From JAJECS01 sp965262745 (GTDB taxonomy: Bacteria; Chloroflexota; UBA11872), in the NCBI GenBank assembly GCA_965262745.1, contig OZ253558.1, positions 620,001 through 684,000 on the forward strand: a DNA stretch of 64,000 nucleotides. The letters run 5' to 3'. Below are positions 52,332 to 60,974 of this stretch, in pieces. Each line of letters opens with the position of its first letter. The stretch's first letter is position 1. The translations under genes and the position numbers were made by a program. The notes under the pieces were generated by a model. It did no database searches. It saw only the letters and a list, made by a program, of their open reading frames with translations, and was not told where the DNA came from.

Positions 52332-53270
52332 ATGCGCCGGGTGCTCCTTGCGACGGCGTTGGCCGCTGCCGCAGCGGCGCTTGCGGGCTGGCGCTGGCTG
52401 CGTCCGCCGGATTCGCCGACGCCGACCGGGCCCGCGGTCGACGGGACGAGCTTCGTGGACGTAAACGGCGCGTCGTATTTCGCGCGCGTTCGGGGAGACG
52501 GCGCGCCCATCGTCTTCCTTCACGGATTTCTCAGCACGGCTGCCGTGTGGGACCCGGTGGTCAACCGGCTCGGACCGGGATTCCGCTGCGTGGCAGTGGA
52601 CCTTCCGGGGTTCGGCCGCTCCGCCAAAGGCGCGGCGGTGCCTGCCGGCGCGTGGGGACGGGTGGAGTGGCTGCGCGGATTGCTCGATGCCTTGCAGATC
52701 GACGCGGTGACTCTTGTCGGCGCCTCCATGGGTGGGCAGACGGCGCTGGCGTTCGCGAGCCGCTACCGCTCCCGCGTACGAAATCTGGTGCTCATTGCGC
52801 CATTTGTCCGTGAGCCGGACCCGTATCCGTCGCGCTCCGCCTGGACCTGGCCGCTGGTGGTGTGGCTATTCGAGCGCAGCCTGTTCAGCCGTCGCTGGAT
52901 CGCTTGGCGCCAGCGGCGGCAGATGGCGCATCCCCACCGGCTGCCGCACGGTCGCATCGACGACCTATTTCGCCAGACCCAGACGCCTGGCTTCCTGGAA
53001 GGCCTGCGCGGAGGCTACATTCAGCCGCCGGTTGATGACCTTCGCGACCGACTCGAAGATGTGCGCGTGCCGCTGGTGGTCCTGTGGGGCGCCGGTGACC
53101 GGACGCTCTCGATCGAGTTGAGCCGGGAGATCGCGACCCGCGTCCCCAATGGACGCCTGCGGGTGATCGCAAGCGCCGGCCATTCGGTGCAACTGGATCA
53201 GCCCGGGCTGGTGGCCCGGATCATTGAGGCCGCGGTGGTCGAGGCGGACGCCGTGGAGCCGCGTCCCTAG
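52332..53270 (+). CDS. Alpha/beta hydrolase
   Basis: 312 residues from the ATG at 52332, which has AGGGAC 6 bases upstream. An N-terminal signal/anchor (LLATALAAAAAALAGW) precedes the fold. Motifs are IVFLHGFLST (oxyanion region), VDLPGFGRS, the nucleophile elbow GASMGG, Asp in LWGAGDRT and His in ASAGHSVQL, a complete triad. It belongs to the broad esterase/lipase/haloalkane group; the substrate is not evident. Its stop overlaps the end of gatD on the other strand by 4 bases. Confidence 0.85.
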   Translation: MRRVLLATALAAAAAALAGWRWLRPPDSPTPTGPAVDGTSFVDVNGASYFARVRGDGAPIVFLHGFLSTAAVWDPVVNRLGPGFRCVAVDLPGFGRSAKGAAVPAGAWGRVEWLRGLLDALQIDAVTLVGASMGGQTALAFASRYRSRVRNLVLIAPFVREPDPYPSRSAWTWPLVVWLFERSLFSRRWIAWRQRRQMAHPHRLPHGRIDDLFRQTQTPGFLEGLRGGYIQPPVDDLRDRLEDVRVPLVVLWGAGDRTLSIELSREIATRVPNGRLRVIASAGHSVQLDQPGLVARIIEAAVVEADAVEPRP

Positions 53271-54019
53271 CTCCGTTCCGACACACCCGCGATCCGCAAC
53301 GCGGCGTCATGGGCCCGCCATTCGACGGTGTCGTCGAGTGGCGCGAGCGTGTACTCCGGCGCCACACGGCGCAGCGCTACCGTCAGCAGGTGGTCCGCCA
53401 GGTGCGGGTTCTTGGGCAACAACGCGCCATGCAAATACGTGCCGACGGCGGTTCCGGTAACCGCGCCCTCGCCGCCGTCCTCCCCGTTGTTTCCAAAGCC
53501 GCGCACAACCTCCGCCAGCGGACTGGCGCCGGCGCCGAGGTAGGTGCGGCCGCCGTGATTCTCGAAGCCGATGAGGTGCTTGCCGCGCCAGCGGCAGGCG
53601 ATGTTGCCGATGCAGCGCGCGACGCCGGACCCGGGATGAACGGTCTCCATGTCGAAGATGCCCAGCCCAGCCATGACCGTGCCGTCGGCGTCGCGATACG
53701 ACCGGCCCATTAGCTGATAACCGCCGCAGACCGCCAGCAGGGACGCGCCATCCGCGATGTCGCGGCCGATGCGCTCGGCGTGCCGCCGCGTCAGACCCTC
53801 GCTGGCGGCCCGCTGCTGGCGGTCTTGTCCGCCGCCGATCACGTAGATGTCCTGCGGCTCGGTCAGCCCGTCACCCCAGGCCACCGTCGTCACGCGCAGC
53901 TCGATCCCGCGCCAGGCGCAGCGTTGTTGCAGGCACGTCACGTTGCCGCGGTCCGCGTAGAGGTTCATCAAGTCGGGATACAGATACGCCAGCCGCAGCG
54001 TCGGGCCGCCGGCGCTCAT
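53267..54019 (-). CDS. gatD: Lipid II isoglutaminyl synthase, glutaminase subunit
   Basis: The ATG at 54019 overlaps the murT stop by 4 bases; 250 residues. Class I glutamine amidotransferase fold of the CobB/CobQ type: LRLAYLYPDLMNLYADRGN, IYVIGGGQDRQQ, the nucleophile Cys in LLAVCGGYQLMG, IGFENHGGRTYLG and the His in GTYLHGALLPKNP. It supplies ammonia to MurT, which amidates the D-Glu of lipid II. Operon coupling to murT makes the assignment secure. Confidence 0.93.
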   Translation of the reverse strand: MSAGGPTLRLAYLYPDLMNLYADRGNVTCLQQRCAWRGIELRVTTVAWGDGLTEPQDIYVIGGGQDRQQRAASEGLTRRHAERIGRDIADGASLLAVCGGYQLMGRSYRDADGTVMAGLGIFDMETVHPGSGVARCIGNIACRWRGKHLIGFENHGGRTYLGAGASPLAEVVRGFGNNGEDGGEGAVTGTAVGTYLHGALLPKNPHLADHLLTVALRRVAPEYTLAPLDDTVEWRAHDAALRIAGVSERS

Positions 54020-55410
54020 GCATCGCTCCAGTAGGGCGTCGTCCAGCCCCGCGCGACGCACACGTCACGCACGGCGAGCATTGCGGTATAAGTGGCGATG
54101 ACTGCCAGCCGGCCGTCGGCGCGGCTCAACGCCCGATCGAACGGCGCGGCGATGCCCGGCTCGACCGCCACGCCGCCATCCGATGGTCGTACCCCGGCGT
54201 ACTTCAGGCGCACCTCAAGGTCCAAAGCCCGCCGACCGCCCAGCGTGAGCCGCCGCGGCCGCAGCCGCTCGAACTCCACGTCCCAGATCCACGAGACATC
54301 CTCGCCGTCGGCAACGCCGTCGTTCAGCAGCACCAGCGTATCCAGTTCTTCCGGCTCGGCGGCCAGCAGGTCCAGAACCTGGTTGGCGCTGGTGGGATTC
54401 TTGGTGAGGAGCAGGATCACTTCGCCTTGAGGGGTGGGTATCGTCTCAGCCCGCCCGAATGCGGGGCCGGTGCGCGCTACCGCGTCCAGCGCCTCCAGTG
54501 GCGCCAAGCCGAAGGCCCGCGCGGCGGCGACGGCGGCGGCCACGTTGTAGGCGCTGTAGAGGCCCGGCAACGAAATCTCCACCTCGGCCCGCCAGGCGTC
54601 GGCCGCCAGAGTCATGCTCAGCCCGCTGACGCCCCGAGGTTCCGCGGCCACGATGGCCACGTCGGGCGACGGACGGTCTAGATCGCCCGCCGGACAGCGG
54701 TAGCGGCCCAGATGGGCGAAGGTTACGGCGTCGTAAATCAACGGCTCCCCGCAACGGGGACAGCCACGCACGTCGGCCCAGGGGTCGAGGGTTGACGCCG
54801 CGCCCAGGCCGTCGGTGCCGAACCAGTCCACGCGGCCGGCGTGAGCTTGGGCGACGGACACGACCAGGGGGTCGTCGGCATTGGCCAGGACGGTGGCGGT
54901 CTCCGGCAGGCCCCCAATGACCTTGCTCCAGGCGCGGGCGGTTGTGTCGATCTCGCCGTAACGGTCAAGCTGATCGCGAAACAGGTTCAGCAGCACCACC
55001 AGCGTGGGCGTCAGGCGCGGCAAGAGCGACGCGAGCGCCCATTCATCGACCTCGAACACGCCAACCGCCCCCCGCGCGCTGCCCAGTCCCCCGTGCCACG
55101 CGGCTCGCCGCACGAGCGCCGCGGCGATACCGCGCTCGAGATTCGATCCGGTGGCGTTGGTCCAGACCTCATGGCCGGCGGCGCGCAAGGCGGCTGAAAC
55201 GAGGGCCGTGGTGGTGGTTTTGCCGTTGGTGCCGCTGATGAGCACCAGCCGGGCCAGACTGCTGAGGCCGTCGGGAACGTAGGTCGGCGCGATGGCCTGC
55301 GCCGCGAGGCCGCTTATGGCCGTTCCGCCCCCGCGGCGCGTCCAGCGGGATGCGGCCGCTGCGGCGCGTCCGGCGGCCGTGGCGGCCGCGCGCCGCAATC
55401 GCCGCCTCAT
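54016..55410 (-). CDS. murT: Lipid II isoglutaminyl synthase, ligase subunit
   Basis: 464 residues from the ATG at 55410. Mur ligase ATP site ISGTNGKTTTTALVSAAL, then ATGSNLERGIAAAL and LLNLFRDQLDRYGEID. A zinc-ribbon insertion is visible (CPRCGEPLIYDAV with a further Cys), typical of MurT, as is the C-terminal DUF1727 domain (LLTKNPTSANQVL, DVSWIWDVEFE). With GatD it converts D-Glu to D-isoGln in lipid II, a modification known from Gram-positive bacteria, indicating a peptidoglycan wall in this organism. Confidence 0.93.
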   Translation of the reverse strand: MRRRLRRAAATAAGRAAAAASRWTRRGGGTAISGLAAQAIAPTYVPDGLSSLARLVLISGTNGKTTTTALVSAALRAAGHEVWTNATGSNLERGIAAALVRRAAWHGGLGSARGAVGVFEVDEWALASLLPRLTPTLVVLLNLFRDQLDRYGEIDTTARAWSKVIGGLPETATVLANADDPLVVSVAQAHAGRVDWFGTDGLGAASTLDPWADVRGCPRCGEPLIYDAVTFAHLGRYRCPAGDLDRPSPDVAIVAAEPRGVSGLSMTLAADAWRAEVEISLPGLYSAYNVAAAVAAARAFGLAPLEALDAVARTGPAFGRAETIPTPQGEVILLLTKNPTSANQVLDLLAAEPEELDTLVLLNDGVADGEDVSWIWDVEFERLRPRRLTLGGRRALDLEVRLKYAGVRPSDGGVAVEPGIAAPFDRALSRADGRLAVIATYTAMLAVRDVCVARGWTTPYWSDA

Positions 55411-55499
55411 TGCATCCCAGCCATTCGCCGCACGCTGCTCCACCAACCGTCCACTACCGATTCTGGGCCGCGGCCGGGCCCCGCGCTACCTTTGCCCGC

Positions 55500-56351
55500 A
55501 TGAGCCATCCGCCAGCCGATCTGGCGCCGCCCACCATAGCCGCGCTCGGCGCCGCGCTGGCGAAGTCCCGCACGGTGCGCATCGTCGGCACGCAGAGTAT
55601 GGCGCCGCGCACGGCGCCCCCGCCGCCGAATGCGTTACAGGTCTCGACGGCGGCACTGACGCAGCTTGAGGTCCATCCGCTCGACCTCGTGGCGCGCGTG
55701 GAAGCGGGTGTGCGGCTGTCCGATCTTCGCCGATGCCTGTGGGAGCAGGGGCTGGTGTGGCCCGTCGAGCGGATCGAGCCCAACGGCACCGTGGGCGGGC
55801 TGATCGCTTCCGGACGCGGCTCGGCCGTGCGCGCGGCAGATGCCCCGGCCCGACGCTGGATTCTGGGCGCCACGATCGTGCTGGCCTCAGGCGAGACCAT
55901 TCAGGCCGGCGGCGCGACGGTGAAGTTCTCGGCCGGATATGGCCTCACGCATGCCATGTGGGGCTCCGGCGGACGCCTGGGCGCGCTGGCCGCGGTCACG
56001 TTGCGCCTGCGGCAAGCAGTTGCCGGTGACGCTGCTGCGCCCGACCCGGGACCGACGCTGGCCCAGGTCCTCGAGTCGCCCTATGAGGTACGGGCTGAGG
56101 AGTTGCCCGCGGGTTGGCGCGAGCCCGAGTGGGAGGCCGTGGCCGCCGGGCTGCCGCGAGTGGTGAGCGCCGACTCCGCCCGCGCGCTGATCGGCTGTCC
56201 CAACCGGGCGGCGGCGGAGGCCGTGGCGACCGCGATCCAGCGCCGGGGTGGCTGGGCCGCCATCGATCGGCCGCCGGCGGAGGCGACGCCGCTATCCGAA
56301 GCGTGGGAGCCGCTCAGAGACGCCCTGGACCCCGAGCGGCGGCTTGCCTAA
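55500..56351 (+). CDS. FAD-binding oxidoreductase, GlcE-like
   Basis: 283 residues. A PCMH/VAO-type FAD-binding domain is seen: VRIVGTQSMAPRT, LVARVEAGVRLSDLRRCLWEQ, PNGTVGGLIASGRG, RWILGATIVLASGE and GGATVKFSAGYGLTHAMWGS. The short length resembles the glycolate oxidase subunit GlcE. No GlcD or GlcF gene is present, so it may work alone or with an unlinked partner. It is divergent from murT. Confidence 0.8.
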   Translation: MSHPPADLAPPTIAALGAALAKSRTVRIVGTQSMAPRTAPPPPNALQVSTAALTQLEVHPLDLVARVEAGVRLSDLRRCLWEQGLVWPVERIEPNGTVGGLIASGRGSAVRAADAPARRWILGATIVLASGETIQAGGATVKFSAGYGLTHAMWGSGGRLGALAAVTLRLRQAVAGDAAAPDPGPTLAQVLESPYEVRAEELPAGWREPEWEAVAAGLPRVVSADSARALIGCPNRAAAEAVATAIQRRGGWAAIDRPPAEATPLSEAWEPLRDALDPERRLA

Positions 56352-56379
56352 CCGGGCCGGGTGCCGCGAATACCACGGC

Positions 56380-56400
56380 GGGCGGTTCGCGAACCGTCCC
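56380..56400. repeat. Palindrome centred on TTCGCGAA
   Basis: CGGTTCGCGAACCG (56383-56396) is a perfect 14-base palindrome, extended outwards by GGG/CCC with one mismatch. It sits between the GlcE-like gene stop and the tRNA gene. It resembles a dispersed REP-type element and may also terminate the upstream gene. Confidence 0.6.
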
Positions 56401-56429
56401 TACCCCGGCGGGCGGCTCCGGCGCTCGCC

Positions 56430-56435
56430 TATACT
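56430..56435 (+). promoter_or_regulatory. Candidate -10 element for tRNA-Pro
   Basis: TATACT ends 9 bases before the mature tRNA 5' end. No convincing -35 hexamer is visible at the right distance. Confidence 0.45.
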
Positions 56436-56444
56436 GGCAACCAT

Positions 56445-56817
<373 letters not shown>

Positions 56818-57018
56818 ATGAAGCTGCATGTCGACCGCGAAGCCGACGCCCTCTACTTGCGGCTCGACGATTCGGAGATCGTCGAGTCCGAGGAGGTCTC
56901 TCCCGGACTGGTGCTCGACTACAACGACGCGAAGGAAGTCGTTGGCGTCGAAATGCTCCGCCTTTCACAGCGGTCTTCGGACCTCAACCTCTCCGCCCTG
57001 CAGTTCGAAACCGTATAG
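56818..57018 (+). CDS. DUF2283 family small protein
   Basis: 66 residues with GAGG 7 bases before the ATG. The family pattern is complete: LHVDREADALYLRL, a central EEVSPGLVLDYNDAKEVVG and VEMLRLSQR. DUF2283 proteins are small, of unknown function, and often occur singly or beside toxin-antitoxin-like genes in accessory regions. A 17-residue frame (ATG at 57056) follows but is not convincing. Confidence 0.8.
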   Translation: MKLHVDREADALYLRLDDSEIVESEEVSPGLVLDYNDAKEVVGVEMLRLSQRSSDLNLSALQFETV

Positions 57019-57134
57019 CAAGGCTTCCCCGCTGCCCTGCCGGAGAAGTGCTTTGATGAGCTTGGCCGAAATTGAGGCCGACCTGAATACGCCAGCGGCC
57101 TCGTTCTAGTCAGGCCGTCAAACGTGGCGCGTGT

Positions 57135-58682
57135 TCAACGGCCCAACTGCTCCAGCACGACGTGGGCGGCGTTGTGCCCGGGCGCGCCCGTCACTTCGCC
57201 CCCTGGGTGCGTGCCGGCGCCGCAGAGGTAGAGGCCCTCGATGGGTGTCCGATAGTCGGACCATCCCGGCAGCGGTCGACGCGACAGCATCTGCTGCGGA
57301 ATGACGTCGATATGCCTGATGTTGCCGTCGGTGAGGCCGATGCGCTCCTCGATGTCCTCTGGCGTAAGCAGGGTCCAGTCGATGATCGCGTCCCTGAAGT
57401 TCGGGGCGTACTTGGTCAGCTCGTCGATGAGCCACTCGCCAAATGGTCGGCGCATCTCTTCCCAGGAGCCGTCCCGGATGTGGGGCGGCACGAACAAGAC
57501 CCACATCGACAGGACGTGGCCGCCTTCCGGGGCGACCGTCGGGTCGTACACGGTCGGGATCTGAACTTGGATGATCGGCGTGTCGGGCACCCGGCCGTGC
57601 TTGGCGTCGTTCCAACTCCGCTCGGGATTCTCGACCGAGGGGCAGAGGCTCATCATCGCCAGGTGCTCCGGGTTGTATCCCTCACCCAGGTGGGCGGAGA
57701 AGTCAGGCAACTCCCGCAGGGCGCAGAGGAATTTGGCCGAGGCCGACTCCGTCTTCAGCGCCTTGACGGCCTCGACGACCTCCGGGTCCAGATCGGCCGC
57801 GTCCAGCAGCTTGAGGAAGGTCCGCTTGGGGTCCGCGTTCGATAGCACGATGTCGGCGTCAATCACCTCTCCATCGTGGAGCTGGACGCCGACGGTCCGA
57901 CCCCGCCGCACCAGGATGCGACGCACGTCGGCGCCGGTCCTGATCGACACGCCGGCCGCCTCGGCGGAGTGCGCGAGCGACTGGGTGATGCCGCCCATGC
58001 CGCCGCGGACGATTCCGTAGTTCTCGGTGTCCTCCCGGAAGGCGCTGAACCGGTAGAGCGCCGTGATGTAGGCGCTGCCCGGCGCGCTGATATCTCCCAT
58101 GTCCATCGCACCCGTGCACACCGCCGCCTTGACCTCGTCCGAGACGAAGTAGCGCTCGATCAGGTCCTTGAACGGGACGGTCAACAGCGTCTCCAGCAGC
58201 TCTTCTTCGCCCTCCTGGCGGAACCTCTCCGTCACCTCGGCCAGCGAGGGAGGCTGGCGGAGGTAGTAGCTGCTGAGGATGCCGACGGCGCGGTGCCATA
58301 GGTCGGCCCAATCCATCCAAGCGTCGGCATCCTCCGGCGACAGCTGGCGGATATCGTCGACCGTCTTCTCGTCGTCGTGCCAGAGCGTCACCACCTTGCC
58401 GTTGGGGAAGGGATGGATGCGTGATGGGTCGATGGGGTGGACGTGGAAGCCGTGCCGGCGCAACTCCAGGTCGTCGATCACTTTCTGCTGCAGGATGTGG
58501 CAGATGTAGGAGCAGGTGGAGATATGGAAGCCGGGAAACCACTCCTCGGTAACCGCCGCGCCGCCGACGACATCCCGGCGCTCCAGGACCTGGACGTTCA
58601 GGCCGGCCCGTCCCAGGTATCCGGCGGCGACGAGACCGTTGTGCCCCGCGCCAACGATGACGACCCGCGTATTCTCAGCCAT
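57135..58682 (-). CDS. FAD-dependent phytoene desaturase-like oxidoreductase
   Basis: 515 residues from the ATG at 58682. Dinucleotide-binding motif VVIVGAGHNGLVAAGYL followed by VLERRDVVGGAAVTEEWFPG, then GGMGGITQSLAHSAEAAGV and ADIVLSNADPKRTFLKLL. At the C-terminus, LYLCGAGTHPGGEVTGAPG closes the FAD site. This is the pattern of the PYROXD2/CrtI-like NAD(P)/FAD oxidoreductases, many of which are not carotenoid enzymes. No crt genes are nearby, so a carotenoid role is not supported. Confidence 0.87.
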   Translation of the reverse strand: MAENTRVVIVGAGHNGLVAAGYLGRAGLNVQVLERRDVVGGAAVTEEWFPGFHISTCSYICHILQQKVIDDLELRRHGFHVHPIDPSRIHPFPNGKVVTLWHDDEKTVDDIRQLSPEDADAWMDWADLWHRAVGILSSYYLRQPPSLAEVTERFRQEGEEELLETLLTVPFKDLIERYFVSDEVKAAVCTGAMDMGDISAPGSAYITALYRFSAFREDTENYGIVRGGMGGITQSLAHSAEAAGVSIRTGADVRRILVRRGRTVGVQLHDGEVIDADIVLSNADPKRTFLKLLDAADLDPEVVEAVKALKTESASAKFLCALRELPDFSAHLGEGYNPEHLAMMSLCPSVENPERSWNDAKHGRVPDTPIIQVQIPTVYDPTVAPEGGHVLSMWVLFVPPHIRDGSWEEMRRPFGEWLIDELTKYAPNFRDAIIDWTLLTPEDIEERIGLTDGNIRHIDVIPQQMLSRRPLPGWSDYRTPIEGLYLCGAGTHPGGEVTGAPGHNAAHVVLEQLGR

Positions 58683-58802
58683 GGCCAGCCCCCACGGTGT
58701 GCGCTGCGGCAATGATTACAAACTCAGACGCCCAATGGGCGCCGTGCGAACGTGCTCGAGCCTGCAGAGCTGCTCAGACGGCGGACACGTGCAGGGGGTC
58801 CG

Positions 58803-59622
58803 GTGACCGCCAAGCCTGATTTCAACGCCGCTTGGCTGCGTGAGCAGTACTCAGACACGTCGCGTCTGACGACGCGCATCGAGGCACACCAACGCTTCTC
58901 GGAGCGGTCCGATTCCTTAGTTGCCTGGGTGGTCGATGGCCTGGCGCTGCATCCCGGCGACCTTGTGCTGGATGCGGGCTGCGGCTACGGGGCGTGCTTC
59001 GAGGAGCTGCGGCGGCGCGGCGCCCGGATCGTCGGCGTCGACCGCTCGACGGCCATGGTGAGCCAGGCACCGCGGCCCCGGCGCTAACGGATCTCCGTTG
59101 GGTCTGGGCGTCGGCGACCTCCAGGCGCTACCCATCTCCGACAGCAGCGCGGATCGCGTGTTGGCCAACTATGTGCTGTTCCATGTGCCCGATGTGGCGC
59201 AGGCGCTGCGCGAGATCCGGCGCGTGTTGAGACCAGGCGGTCGCGCCGTGCTGACCACCAACGCTTCGGACAGCCAGGCGGTCCTGTATGAGCTGCACCG
59301 CCGGGCCGCGCGGGCAGCCGGCTACACACCGCGTCCCAGAGGCACGTTGCGGTTCACCGAGCTCGACCAGCCGCTGGTCACCTCTGTGTTTCCGGACAGC
59401 CGGATCGAAACCTGGGATGACGCCTTCCTGTTTCCCACCGTGGAGGACGCGCTGCGCTACCACGCGACGGGACCCATTGACTGGATCGCCGACCGTCCCA
59501 CCGGCAATCGCCACCGTGCGGCGATTGCCGCGCCGCTGACCGATTTGGTCCAGCGCGAGATCGACCGCCACGGCGTACTGCGTGTGCCCAAGAATTCCGT
59601 TCGCTACACGGTGCAGCGCTGA
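58803..59622 (+). pseudogene. Class I SAM-dependent methyltransferase, frameshifted
   Basis: The first part runs from a GTG at 58803 (AGGGGG just upstream) through motif I LVLDAGCGYGACFEEL and the acidic loop IVGVDRSTAMVSQA, then hits a TAA near 59087. The second part continues in the +1 frame at about 59073 with VGDLQALPISDSSADRVLAN, VPDVAQALREIRRVLRPGG and on to 59622. One extra C in the run around 59073 would explain the break; without it the protein is a normal methyltransferase of about 270 residues. It may be a true pseudogene or an assembly error. Confidence 0.8.
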
Positions 59623-59636
59623 CCCTCTGCCCGCTG

Positions 59637-60113
59637 TCATGGCGCGCCATCCATCTCATCGAGCGAAGTGAGGCTTTCACGCAGGAGCACCGCGTAGCGG
59701 GCGCGCTCGGAATCATCCGCCCGGCCGAAACGCGAGCCGCGCAGGTCGTCTCCCGTGTGACGAGGGATCACGTGGGTGTGCAGGTGCCAGACGTCCTGGT
59801 CGCCAGCCGGCTCGTTGTTCTGGCGCACGGTCACGCCGTCACAGGGGTACCCACGGCGCATGGCAATGGCGACGCGGCGCGCCATGCGGGCAATGCGGCC
59901 CGCCAGGTCGTCGGGCAGCGCATAGATGTTCTCGTGGTGCGCCAGCGGAATCACCAGCGCATGGCCGGGGTTGCTCGAATACCAGCGCTTGGAGATCTGC
60001 ACCAGCACGTGCGCGTCGCGCCAGGCAGTGAACTCGGGCTCGGCGCCTGCCGCGACGGCGCAGAAGGGGCAGTTGTAGTCCGACGGCGCGTGCGAAATGG
60101 TCAACGACGACAT
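59637..60113 (-). CDS. HIT family hydrolase
   Basis: 158 residues. Zinc-type CPFC at the N-terminus, the hinge HALVIPLAHHENIYAL, and the histidine triad WHLHTHVIPRH near residue 108. This is the common Hit/HinT nucleotide hydrolase or phosphoramidase type. It lies between the frameshifted methyltransferase (convergent) and an SRPBCC gene (divergent), with no operon partner. Confidence 0.88.
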   Translation of the reverse strand: MSSLTISHAPSDYNCPFCAVAAGAEPEFTAWRDAHVLVQISKRWYSSNPGHALVIPLAHHENIYALPDDLAGRIARMARRVAIAMRRGYPCDGVTVRQNNEPAGDQDVWHLHTHVIPRHTGDDLRGSRFGRADDSERARYAVLLRESLTSLDEMDGAP

Positions 60114-60208
60114 CCCCGGGCCTCATGGAAGGCTCGCCGTGCCAAGCCTACGTGCTGCTAGCTCTGGACTCGCGGTAGCATGGTCAATCACCGGCTCGGG
60201 GATGTTAT

Positions 60209-60682
60209 GTGAAGTACACCTGCAAGCTCGTCATCAACCTGCCGCGCGAGCAGGTAGTCGAGCTGTTCGACAACCCCGACAACCTGCCGCGGTGGATGGA
60301 GGGATTGCAGAGCTTCGAGCACCTCAGCGGCGAACCAGGCCGGCCGGGCGCCAAGTCCCGCCTGATCTTCGAGCGGGGCGAAGGCGAGACGTTCGAGATG
60401 ATCGAAACGCTAACGCGCAACAACCTGCCGGACGAGATGAGCGGAACTTATCAAACCAATGGGACGTGCAACCGCATCGTGAACCGTTTTGTCGCCGAGG
60501 GACCCGATGCCACGCGCTGGGTGGCCGAGAATGAGTTTCACTTCAGCGGGTTCATGCGGATCGCGGCATGGTTTATGCGGCCGCTGTTCAAGCGACAGTC
60601 GTTGAAATTCATGCGCGCGTTCAAGGTCTTCGCGGAGGCCACGGCCTTGGCGTCGGAGGAGCTGTCGGACGGCGATGAATAA
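60209..60682 (+). CDS. SRPBCC family protein
   Basis: 157 residues from a GTG. START-like fold indicated by YTCKLVINLPREQVVELFDN, NLPRWMEGLQSFEHLSG and a C-terminal amphipathic helix (KRQSLKFMRAFKVFAEA). The body is rich in beta strands (SRLIFERGEGETFEMIETLT). Ligand unknown. It differs from the SRPBCC protein at 46.2 kb in the N-terminal strand and in length. Confidence 0.78.
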   Translation: MKYTCKLVINLPREQVVELFDNPDNLPRWMEGLQSFEHLSGEPGRPGAKSRLIFERGEGETFEMIETLTRNNLPDEMSGTYQTNGTCNRIVNRFVAEGPDATRWVAENEFHFSGFMRIAAWFMRPLFKRQSLKFMRAFKVFAEATALASEELSDGDE

Positions 60683-60974
60683 GACCTTCCATTGACTCGA
60701 CGGGCCAACCTTGATGCAACGTCGGGTGGCCCGCTAGCGGTAAGGAGGAACCTGTGGAATCCCACACTGTGTCCTCTTGCGCCACTTGGCAGTGACCTCC
60801 GCGTCTGGAGGCTCCGGTCGGGATCACCGGGCCCGCCATCGAAGGCTGTTCCAGTTCTGGACGCTCACCGGGCTGATAGAGTATGAGCATTGACGCGCCG
60901 ATTTAGGCAGACTCTCAAGCCTCGCCGTCGCAAAGACACTTCCTAAGGACGACGGATAGCCCAGGAGCGGCATC
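60683..60974. other. 292-base gap before the DUF262 gene
   Basis: A perfect TAAGGAGG (60741-60748) is followed 5 bases later by GTG and a 13-codon frame (60754-60795) that ends at once. It may be a leader peptide or the stump of a gene lost when the neighbouring DUF262 gene arrived. Composition becomes visibly more AT-rich toward 60900. No terminator was found. Confidence 0.4.

Noticed and set aside
60754..60795. 13-codon frame with a perfect TAAGGAGG as a leader of the DUF262 gene
   Set aside because: No terminator or alternative stems follow before 60975 and the peptide has no special codons; the site is more likely a gene stump, so it is listed only under the gap.
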